A DNA stretch of 64,000 nucleotides from an uncultured Bacteroidota bacterium (GTDB lineage: Bacteria; Bacteroidota; Bacteroidia; Flavobacteriales; Flavobacteriaceae): assembly GCA_902617285.1 (NCBI GenBank), contig CACMVZ010000004.1:43029-107028 (forward strand), in the 5' to 3' direction. The notes below the pieces were generated by a model. That model was given only the letters and a program-made list of their open reading frames with translations. It searched no databases and was not told the origin of the DNA. A program made the translations under genes and the position numbers. Positions 55,553 through 63,035 of the stretch are shown here, piece after piece. The first letter of the stretch is position 1. Each line of letters starts with the position of its first letter.

Positions 55553-57297
55553 TGTCAGATATAATTAAAATTTTACCAAGCGATGTTTCAAATAAAATTG
55601 CTGCTGGTGAAGTAGTTCAAAGACCTTCTTCTGTACTAAAAGAACTTATAGAGAATTCTATTGATGCAAATTCAACTAGAATTAAAATAATAATAAAAGA
55701 TGCTGGAAAAAATCTTATTCAGGTAATTGATAATGGAGAAGGAATGTCAAGAAATGATATGCATTTATCATTTATAAAACATGCGACATCAAAAATTAAT
55801 AAAATAGAAGATATTTTTTCTATTTCATCAATGGGATTTCGAGGTGAAGCATTAGCTGCTATTGCCTCAGTTTCAATGGTAGAAATGGAATCAATTAATG
55901 ATAATCAAAATGGCCATTTTATAGAGATTAATGGTGGTGAGCTTTTAAGTGAAAAGGAGTCAAATATTCAAGAAGGTACTTCAATTAAAATAAAGAATAT
56001 ATTCTATAACGTACCAGCACGAAGAAACTTTTTAAAATCAGACTTTGTTGAACTTAGGCATATACTCGATATTTTTCATAGACTAGCAATTTCACATCCA
56101 GAAATTGAGTTTTCATTTATCAATAATGAAGAGGAAATTTTTTATCTGAAAGAGGAGTCATTAAACAAAAGAATTATATCAATATTTGGAGAAAAAATCA
56201 GAGAAAATTTAATTCCTATTAATGAAAGCACCCAAATTGCTAATATTTCTGGATTTGTTTTAAAGCCAGAATTTTCAAAAAAATCAAGGAGTAATCAGTT
56301 TGTTTTTGTTAATAATAGGTTTATTAAAAGTCAATTTATTAGTCATTCAATTTTTGCATCATTCGTGGGTTTGCTAAAAGATGGATATCACCCTGGATAT
56401 TTTCTGTTTATTGATATAGATCCAACCAAAATAGATGTTAATGTCCATCCAAACAAAACAGAAATAAAATTTGATGATGATCAAAATTTATATTCAATAA
56501 TTAACTCTTCAGTTAAACACTGTCTTGGTATATACCAGGTTAGTCCTGTCCTTGATTTTGATAAGGATCCTTCAATGGATATTTCATATGATCAAGTTAA
56601 GTCAAAGCCAACTAATCCTACTATTGAGATTAATTCAGAATTTAACCCCTTTGAGGTTTTTAATGACGAAGAAATTAATAAAGTTCCTGGTGATTACTTG
56701 TCTCGTCATGATAAATTAAAACTGGATGATGATAATAATCAGGCTTTAAAGATTTTCCAGATTTTAAATAAATTTATTGTGAGTACTAATAAGTCATCTC
56801 TTATTATAATAAATCAAAATTTAGCTCACCAGAGAATATTATATGAGTCCTTTTTAAAATCTATTTTTGAGAACTCTATTAATTCTCAAAAGTTAGTTTT
56901 TCCAATTGAGTTAAGTTTGACAAAAAAACAATTATTGCTCTACAATAAAATTATTGATGAATTTAAATCAATTGGTTTTGAGATAAGCCTGAAGAATGAA
57001 TTAATGCATGTTGAGTCAATTCCATTTGGTATAGAAAAAAATAATGTAGAAGAAGTTATTGAAAATATTCTCAATGAAGATTTCAATGTATCTAATGATT
57101 TTAGCACAGCTGACTTTTTTGCAAAAAGACTTTCAAAAATTACATCAATCAAATCAGGTCAAAAACTTAATTTGGATGAGCAGGAGTATATTGTAAATCA
57201 TCTATTTTCATGCAAAGAACCTAATCTGTCTCCTGATAATAAGCAAATATTTATTACTTTAAATAAAAACGATATAGAAAACAAATTTAATGGGTAG
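55552..57297 (+). CDS. mutL: DNA mismatch repair protein MutL
   Basis: MutL links MutS mismatch recognition to strand removal. The 581-aa protein has the GHKL ATPase motifs LKELIENSIDANSTRIKI (Asn motif I), DNGEGM and SMGFRGEALAAIASV, then the transducer domain ending in PTKIDVNVHPNKTEIKFDDD. The C-terminal dimerisation domain contains NQNLAHQRILYE (421-432), the position of the endonuclease motif DQHAxxExxxxE of many MutLs, but the Asp and His are Asn and the Glu is Gln; the CPHGRP-like motif is also absent. The start overlaps the preceding gene by 1 nt. Confidence 0.95.
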   Translation: MSDIIKILPSDVSNKIAAGEVVQRPSSVLKELIENSIDANSTRIKIIIKDAGKNLIQVIDNGEGMSRNDMHLSFIKHATSKINKIEDIFSISSMGFRGEALAAIASVSMVEMESINDNQNGHFIEINGGELLSEKESNIQEGTSIKIKNIFYNVPARRNFLKSDFVELRHILDIFHRLAISHPEIEFSFINNEEEIFYLKEESLNKRIISIFGEKIRENLIPINESTQIANISGFVLKPEFSKKSRSNQFVFVNNRFIKSQFISHSIFASFVGLLKDGYHPGYFLFIDIDPTKIDVNVHPNKTEIKFDDDQNLYSIINSSVKHCLGIYQVSPVLDFDKDPSMDISYDQVKSKPTNPTIEINSEFNPFEVFNDEEINKVPGDYLSRHDKLKLDDDNNQALKIFQILNKFIVSTNKSSLIIINQNLAHQRILYESFLKSIFENSINSQKLVFPIELSLTKKQLLLYNKIIDEFKSIGFEISLKNELMHVESIPFGIEKNNVEEVIENILNEDFNVSNDFSTADFFAKRLSKITSIKSGQKLNLDEQEYIVNHLFSCKEPNLSPDNKQIFITLNKNDIENKFNG

Positions 57298-58027
57298 AGT
57301 AAGTGAGATAGTAAAACATTTGATCATAATTAATGTGATTTTTTATATTGCATCAATGGTTTTTGGCGAGTTGATGTATGATCTCTTTGCTATGCACTAT
57401 CCTAAAAATTCATCTTTTTTTCTTTGGCAACCTCTTTCTCATATGTTTATGCATGGAGACACAACTCATATTTTATTTAATATGTTTGGTTTATGGATGT
57501 TTGGTACTCCACTTGAACAAATGTGGGGTAAACAAAAATTTATTTTTTTCTATTTGTCTGCTGGTTTTGGGGCTGTTCTTATACAATCTCTTGTATATCA
57601 TTATGATGTTCTATCTGTAACACAATTATTAACTGATAATGGCTTAACAAAAAACCAGATAAATAGTTTCTTTGAAACAGGTAGACTTAATCCCAGTTTA
57701 ATACAGATATTAGGAGAAGCAAAACTTGCTTCTGGAATTCAATCATATAAGGCAGTTATGGTGGGTGCATCAGGAGCTCTTTATGGTATACTAGTTGGAT
57801 TTGCTATGTTATTTCCAAATGTTCAATTAATGCTTCTTTTTCCACCAATACCTATTAAAGCAAAATATTTGGTGCCTCTTCTAATTTTATTTGACCTTTT
57901 CTTTGGATTTACATCATATTCAGTTGGACCAATTGCTCACTTTGCTCATATTGGTGGAGCAATTACTGGTTTTATAATGATGTGGTACTGGAAAAAAAAT
58001 CAGTTTAATAATAAAAGATGGAATTAG
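57290..58027 (+). CDS. Rhomboid-family intramembrane serine protease (first copy)
   Basis: Rhomboids cleave membrane-spanning helices inside the bilayer. The 245-aa protein has six or more membrane segments. Motifs are SHMFMHGDTTHILFNMFGLW in TM2, MVGASGALYGILVGF with catalytic Ser161, and PIAHFAHIGGAITGF with catalytic His220. A loop of about 45 polar residues (105-155) precedes the serine helix. It overlaps mutL by 8 nt and the second rhomboid by 10 nt. The substrate is unknown. Confidence 0.93.
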   Translation: MGRVSEIVKHLIIINVIFYIASMVFGELMYDLFAMHYPKNSSFFLWQPLSHMFMHGDTTHILFNMFGLWMFGTPLEQMWGKQKFIFFYLSAGFGAVLIQSLVYHYDVLSVTQLLTDNGLTKNQINSFFETGRLNPSLIQILGEAKLASGIQSYKAVMVGASGALYGILVGFAMLFPNVQLMLLFPPIPIKAKYLVPLLILFDLFFGFTSYSVGPIAHFAHIGGAITGFIMMWYWKKNQFNNKRWN

Positions 58028-58821
58028 GATTTAGATATTTTTTAAATCAACCTTTTTTTAAAAAAATTATAATAATCAATATTATTGTTTTTTTACTTCC
58101 ACTTGTTTTAAATACATTTCTGTTTCTTTTTAATTTAAAACTATTTAGCCTTATTGATTACTTTGATCTTCACCCAGGAATAGGAGATATTATTAGAAGT
58201 CCTTGGACACTAATATCATATTCTTTTTTTCACATTGATTTTTTTCACATATTTTGGAATATGTTGATTTTGTATGTTGTTTGTAAACATTTTTTAAATT
58301 TTCTAACAAATAAAAAATTAATAGAAATATATTTTTATGGTGCACTTATGGGAGGTCTATTCTTTGTGATTTCATATAATATTTTCCCAGTATTTAAAAA
58401 TGCTTTTTCACCTTTGATAGGATCATCAGCTGCTGTTTACGCTGTACTTATATTTGCTTGTTCATATATGCCAAACACTAGGGTGAACCTCATTTTTTTT
58501 GATATTAGATTGAAATATTTAGGTCTTTTCTATGTTTTGTTGAGTTTAATACAAATACCCTTTAGTAATGCTGGTGGAAATATTGCACATTTGGGTGGTG
58601 CTTTTTATGGTTTCTACTATGCAAAAAACTTTAATAAAGAATATAGCTTTTCTACTTTTAATATTTTCTTTAGATATATTAAAAATCTCTCTAGTTCTAA
58701 ACAGAGTGGTAGCAATCAAAAAAAGATTGACAATATATTGGATAAAATAAGTAAATCTGGATACGAAAGTTTAAGTAAGAGTGAGAAGGATTTTTTATTT
58801 AAGAACTCTGATAATGATTAA
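58018..58821 (+). CDS. Rhomboid-family intramembrane serine protease (second copy)
   Basis: This 267-aa protein is a divergent rhomboid. It shows the TM2 pattern FFHIDFFHIFWNMLILYVV, PLIGSSAAVYAVLIFACSY with candidate nucleophile Ser137 (GSSA in place of GxSG) and NIAHLGGAFYGFY with His191. The hydrophilic C-terminal tail (about 200-267, KQSGSNQKKIDNILDKISKS) is cytosolic or periplasmic and follows the membrane core. Tandem rhomboids behind mutL are usual in Flavobacteriia. The Ser and His remain, so activity is likely but less sure than in the first copy. Confidence 0.9.
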   Translation: MELGFRYFLNQPFFKKIIIINIIVFLLPLVLNTFLFLFNLKLFSLIDYFDLHPGIGDIIRSPWTLISYSFFHIDFFHIFWNMLILYVVCKHFLNFLTNKKLIEIYFYGALMGGLFFVISYNIFPVFKNAFSPLIGSSAAVYAVLIFACSYMPNTRVNLIFFDIRLKYLGLFYVLLSLIQIPFSNAGGNIAHLGGAFYGFYYAKNFNKEYSFSTFNIFFRYIKNLSSSKQSGSNQKKIDNILDKISKSGYESLSKSEKDFLFKNSDND

Positions 58822-60509
58822 TTTTTAGATTTCCTTCTTTTGATAAAAACATATAGCTGCCATAAGACCATTAAAGCTATAAAATGAGGGAGATAAGATC
58901 TTGGTTCTCCATCTAGTCCAATAGTTGTAAATATTCGATCCCATCTAAATTTCCAATTTTGAATCCCATTAAAAAGTCCATCAATGCTCATCCAAATAAA
59001 AACTGGTTTCCCTAAAACATGATCAAATGGAACAAAACCCCATACTCTTGAATCTTCTGAGTTATATCTATTGTCTCCCATCATCCAATAATAATCTTGT
59101 TTAAATGTGTATGAGTCTTGTTCTTTGTTGTTTATAATAATTTTGCCATTTGAGAACTCAATATCATTAAATTCATAGTCTTTTATTATTTTTTTATAAA
59201 GTGGAAGATTATCTAAACTTAGATCAATTTTGTCTCCTTTCTTAGGAATATAAATTGGCCCCATATAGTCATTATTCCAATTAAAATTCTTGTTATTTGG
59301 AAAGAAATTTAGATTAGATACATCTTTGCTCTGGGTTACTCTGTAAATTGTGTCAAATACATTAGAATTTTCTATTTTAAAAGCATCTTCATATGTTAAA
59401 CTAATTTCTCTTGAGCTATCAATTAGCTCACTAATAATTAAATTATTTTCTCTAATAATATTTAAAGGTATTCCAGAGTCATCAGTATAAACCAAATATT
59501 CGTTATCATTAGTGTTGGAAATACTTAGTATATAATTTGATATTTCTTCATATGATATTTGACTTAAATTTTTAATAATAAATTTTCTAATGAAACCCTC
59601 AATTCCTAATTCCTTTAGTTTGTTTGATGAAACGCCTTCATTAGACTTTATATTATATGTATAGATTGGTTTAGCTCTATCGGGTAAGATATTTTTCTTC
59701 CCATTTATAAAAATAATTCCATCTTTAATCTCAATTGTATCTCCAGGAATTCCAAGTGCTCTTTTCACATAATTTGATTTTTTATCTCTTGGTTTAATAA
59801 CTCCTTTTTCCTTTACAAAAAATCTTCTAACAGTATCTGCAGGCCAATTAAAAACTACAATATCATTATTTTTTATTTCTTGAAATCCAGGAATTCTAAT
59901 ATATGGTAATTGTGGACTTTTTAAATATGATCTAGTTTTAATAATTGGTATAGTGTCATGAACCATAGGAAGAGTAACAACAGTTGAAGGAACTCTTGCA
60001 CCAAAATGAAATTTACTTACTAACAAAAAATCACCAACCCTCAATGTTTTCTCTAATGATCCAGTCGGTATTACAAAAGGTTGAAGAAAATAATTATGTA
60101 CTATTGTTGCTATAACTATTGCAAATATGAATGATCCAATGGATCTTTCAAATCCAGAGAAAGAAATATCATCAACTAATTTTGTCTTACTACTAAAATA
60201 GCTTACATAGAAAAAATAAAACCCAAGAGTTAGAATAACTAATATTCTATCAATCTTAGAGTTATGATTAAACTTTTTAATAAATTCTACCCAAATAACA
60301 GGTATCATAAGAAGATTAATTACTGGTATAAAAACAAGTATTATCCACCATCTAGGTCTTTGGATTATGTCTAAATGTTTAATGATATTATAAAATGGAA
60401 TAATTGCTAGCCAGCCATGAAATCCAGCTAGTCTAAATAGCTTCTGAGAACCAGCAAAGATTAACCCATTGTAAATCAAGAAAAAATAAATCCACTCAAT
60501 AAAACTCAT
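58818..60509 (-). CDS. lepB: Signal peptidase I, long Bacteroidota form
   Basis: LepB removes signal peptides from exported proteins. This 563-aa form has several N-terminal membrane segments (about 1-145), then the catalytic region FVIPTGSLEKTLRVGDFLLV with Ser151 and NYVKRALGIPGD with Lys249. It continues through a long insertion (about 265-470) to MMGDNRYNSEDSRVWGFVP (about 476-494) and a C-terminal membrane segment. The insertion and extra segments are usual in this phylum. It converges on the second rhomboid and lies 1 nt after the DUF5683 gene; dapB, often found between these two, is absent. Confidence 0.95.
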   Translation of the reverse strand: MSFIEWIYFFLIYNGLIFAGSQKLFRLAGFHGWLAIIPFYNIIKHLDIIQRPRWWIILVFIPVINLLMIPVIWVEFIKKFNHNSKIDRILVILTLGFYFFYVSYFSSKTKLVDDISFSGFERSIGSFIFAIVIATIVHNYFLQPFVIPTGSLEKTLRVGDFLLVSKFHFGARVPSTVVTLPMVHDTIPIIKTRSYLKSPQLPYIRIPGFQEIKNNDIVVFNWPADTVRRFFVKEKGVIKPRDKKSNYVKRALGIPGDTIEIKDGIIFINGKKNILPDRAKPIYTYNIKSNEGVSSNKLKELGIEGFIRKFIIKNLSQISYEEISNYILSISNTNDNEYLVYTDDSGIPLNIIRENNLIISELIDSSREISLTYEDAFKIENSNVFDTIYRVTQSKDVSNLNFFPNNKNFNWNNDYMGPIYIPKKGDKIDLSLDNLPLYKKIIKDYEFNDIEFSNGKIIINNKEQDSYTFKQDYYWMMGDNRYNSEDSRVWGFVPFDHVLGKPVFIWMSIDGLFNGIQNWKFRWDRIFTTIGLDGEPRSYLPHFIALMVLWQLYVFIKRRKSKN

Positions 60510-60510
60510 T

Positions 60511-61068
60511 CTAGTCTAAATTAATTTTTAGTTTAATTCCTGCATTTTGAGAAAAATCAAAATAATTACTTTCAATAAATGGTCTAAGAGATAGATCTTC
60601 ACTTACATTGAATTGAAGTAAATGAGCTCCTACATTTGCATCAATGATGTTTAGAACATAAGTACCTACTAAAAACATAAACGCAAAGTCTTTATATCTT
60701 CTATGAAACTTCATACCCTCTAATAATTTATCGTTTTCAGGAATTATATCAATATATTCATCATCAAAATATCCAGCCAACCTTCTTTTGTATGCAGTTC
60801 TATATTTATTCATCTCTTTTTGATTATAATTGAAATAGTAAGCTGAAGTTCCCAAACCACCATATATTATTGGAACCATCCAATATCTTCTTGTGTAAAC
60901 CTGACCTAACCCAGGTAAAACTGAAGAATAAAATGCAGCTTTAGATGGGGTTAGAGGATCATTAATTAATCTTTGTTTTCTTGGGCTAACATATATTGAG
61001 TCTAATTCAGATTGGCAATAAGAATTGAAAGAAATTAAAATTAATATTGATAAAAAAAAATTTCTCAA
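60511..61068 (-). CDS. DUF5683 family protein
   Basis: This 185-aa protein has a signal peptide (LILISFNSYCQ) and the DUF5683 core: PSKAAFYSSVLPGLGQVYTR, YGGLGTSAYYFNYNQKEM and VLNIIDANVGAHLLQFNVSE. It is probably an inner-membrane or periplasmic protein with two short hydrophobic hairpins; function is unknown. It lies between parB and lepB, the usual order in Flavobacteriia. The start is TTG at 61068, overlapping the parB stop as TTGA. Confidence 0.88.
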   Translation of the reverse strand: MRNFFLSILILISFNSYCQSELDSIYVSPRKQRLINDPLTPSKAAFYSSVLPGLGQVYTRRYWMVPIIYGGLGTSAYYFNYNQKEMNKYRTAYKRRLAGYFDDEYIDIIPENDKLLEGMKFHRRYKDFAFMFLVGTYVLNIIDANVGAHLLQFNVSEDLSLRPFIESNYFDFSQNAGIKLKINLD

Positions 61069-61946
61069 TTTGATAATTTTTTTAAAATAGAATATAAATC
61101 ATTAATACTTTTGAATGAAGTTGATAAGGATACTTTTCCATTGGAATCTTCTTTTAGTCTTACTTTTGATCCAAATAATTTTTCAAATTTATTAGTTACA
61201 TCAATATATATCCTAGAGACATCAGAACTATAATTAGAATTGGCTTTTTTTATGTTCAGCCCTCTAACAATTTTCTCAGTTTGTCTTACAGATAAATTTT
61301 TTGATATTATTAGCTCATAAATCTCTAATTGAACTTTTTTATCATCAACATTGACAAGAGCCCTTCCATGTCCCATTGTTAAGAATCTGTCTCTGATTCC
61401 TGATTGAATGATTGGATCAAGTTTTAGTAATCGTATATAATTAGAAATTGTTGATCTGTCTTTACCAACTACTCTTGATATAGAATCAATATCTAGCTTA
61501 TATTCATCTATCAATCTCTCATAACTTAAGCCAATCTCAATTGGATCAAGATCAACCCTCTGGACATTCTCAACTAAAGACATCTTAAGAATGTCAGATT
61601 CACTTTTAACCCCTCTAATGTAACAGGGAATTGAAGTTAAACCTGCTTTTTTGGAAGCTCTAAACCTTCTCTCTCCAGATATTATCTCATATTTAGAAGG
61701 GTTTATCTTTCTTACCGTTATAGGCTGAATAATTCCAAGATCTTTTATAGAGTCTGAAAGACTATCTATTTCATTACTATCAAAATTTGATCTTGGTTGA
61801 TTTGGATTAACATCAATACTATTTATATCAATTTCAAATGAGTTAACATTGCTCAGGGGCTTTAATTTATCCTCATTATCATTTGAGTTACCTAAAAGAG
61901 CATCTAATCCTCGTCCTAAAACTCTCTTCTGTTTTTTATCAGACAT
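61065..61946 (-). CDS. parB: Chromosome-partitioning protein ParB
   Basis: ParB binds parS sites, spreads as a CTP-dependent clamp and works with ParA in origin segregation. The 293-aa protein has the N-terminal LGRGLDALLGN, the CTP-binding motifs SIDVNPNQPRSNF and SGERRFRASKKAG, the helix-turn-helix SLVENVQRVDLDPIEIGLSY and VVGKDRSTISNYIRLLKL, and a C-terminal dimerisation region. It overlaps parA by 8 nt and DUF5683 by 4 nt. No parS-like palindrome was found in or near the operon. Confidence 0.96.
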   Translation of the reverse strand: MSDKKQKRVLGRGLDALLGNSNDNEDKLKPLSNVNSFEIDINSIDVNPNQPRSNFDSNEIDSLSDSIKDLGIIQPITVRKINPSKYEIISGERRFRASKKAGLTSIPCYIRGVKSESDILKMSLVENVQRVDLDPIEIGLSYERLIDEYKLDIDSISRVVGKDRSTISNYIRLLKLDPIIQSGIRDRFLTMGHGRALVNVDDKKVQLEIYELIISKNLSVRQTEKIVRGLNIKKANSNYSSDVSRIYIDVTNKFEKLFGSKVRLKEDSNGKVSLSTSFKSINDLYSILKKLSN

Positions 61947-62709
61947 TTACATTTTTTTTAATTATCTCATCAGCAAGAGAAAGATAGTTTTTAGTTCCCT
62001 TAGATGTTACATCGTAAGTTATAATATCTTTTCCAAAACCAGGTGCTTCTCCTAGCTTAATATTTCTCTGGATAATTGTTTTAAACACTATATCTCCAAA
62101 ATGTTTTTTTACTTCATCAACAACTTGATTGGAAAGTCTTAAACGTGAATCAAACATAGTTAACAGAATTCCCTCAATATCTAGTTCTTTATTGTGGATT
62201 TTTTGAACACTTTTAATCGTATTGAGAAGTTTACCTAATCCTTCAAGGGCGAAATATTCACACTGAATTGGAATTAATACTGAGTCTGAACATGTTAGAG
62301 CGTTGAGTGTAATTAATCCAAGTGAAGGAGCACAATCAATTAGAATATAGTCATAATCAGCTTTAATACTTTCAATCTGTTCTTTTAGTTTATATTCCCT
62401 ATTTTCAACATCAACCAATTCTATTTCAACACCAACAAGATCAATAGTTGATTGAATTATATCAAGATTGGGAGATTCAGTTTTTTTTATAATATCACTA
62501 ATTTTTATTGATTCAGAAAAAATTTGATATAGAGAATAATCTTTATCACTTTGATCAAATCCAAGTCCGGAAGAAGCATTTGCTTGAGGATCTGCATCAA
62601 TTATTAAAACTTTCATTTCAAGAACACCTAGTGAAGCGGCAAGGTTAACAGATGTAGTTGTTTTACCAACCCCACCTTTTTGATTAGCTATTGAAATTAT
62701 TTTTGCCAT
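61939..62709 (-). CDS. parA: Chromosome-partitioning ATPase ParA (Soj type)
   Basis: ParA is a deviant Walker ATPase that positions chromosome origins through dynamic DNA binding. The 256-aa protein has the deviant P-loop IANQKGGVGKTTTSVNLA, IDADPQANASSGLG, LIDCAPSLGLITLNAL and the C-terminal FGKDIITYDVTSKGTKNYL. Lacking an N-terminal DNA-binding extension, it is the chromosomal type. It follows the DivIC-like gene after 3 nt and overlaps parB. Confidence 0.97.
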   Translation of the reverse strand: MAKIISIANQKGGVGKTTTSVNLAASLGVLEMKVLIIDADPQANASSGLGFDQSDKDYSLYQIFSESIKISDIIKKTESPNLDIIQSTIDLVGVEIELVDVENREYKLKEQIESIKADYDYILIDCAPSLGLITLNALTCSDSVLIPIQCEYFALEGLGKLLNTIKSVQKIHNKELDIEGILLTMFDSRLRLSNQVVDEVKKHFGDIVFKTIIQRNIKLGEAPGFGKDIITYDVTSKGTKNYLSLADEIIKKNVNV

Positions 62710-62712
62710 TAA

Positions 62713-63030
62713 TTATTCATTTTCTGATTTAAACTCAATGATAAATATATCCTCATTTTGTTTCTTTAAATTATATTTTTCTCTACCATAGTGTTCCAGG
62801 CTGTCTATATTTTCAAGTTTATTTATTAGATCCTGATCTTTGATTATCTCATCTGTTAGTGCATCTTTTCTCTTTTTGAGCTTCTTTATCTCTCTATTTA
62901 ATTCAGCGTGAATAAGAAGTGAATTTGTATCCAAAAAAGTCATCCAAAATATAAATGCAAATAATATAATTAAATACTTAAAGTAGGTTTTACCTATTAG
63001 AGATTTTAGTTTCTTAAAAAATTCAGTCAT
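62713..63030 (-). CDS. Septum formation initiator family protein (DivIC/FtsB-like)
   Basis: FtsB/DivIC is a small bitopic divisome protein that scaffolds and activates septal wall synthesis. The 105-aa protein has one membrane segment (about 17-34, FKYLIILFAFIFWMTFLD) followed by a coiled coil (LNREIKKLKKRKDALTDEII) and a short globular end with HYGREKYNLKKQNEDIFII, which is the usual layout. It lies 3 nt before parA, joining division and segregation genes, and 5 nt after the sugar dehydrogenase stop. Confidence 0.88.
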   Translation of the reverse strand: MTEFFKKLKSLIGKTYFKYLIILFAFIFWMTFLDTNSLLIHAELNREIKKLKKRKDALTDEIIKDQDLINKLENIDSLEHYGREKYNLKKQNEDIFIIEFKSENE

Positions 63031-63035
63031 TAAAT

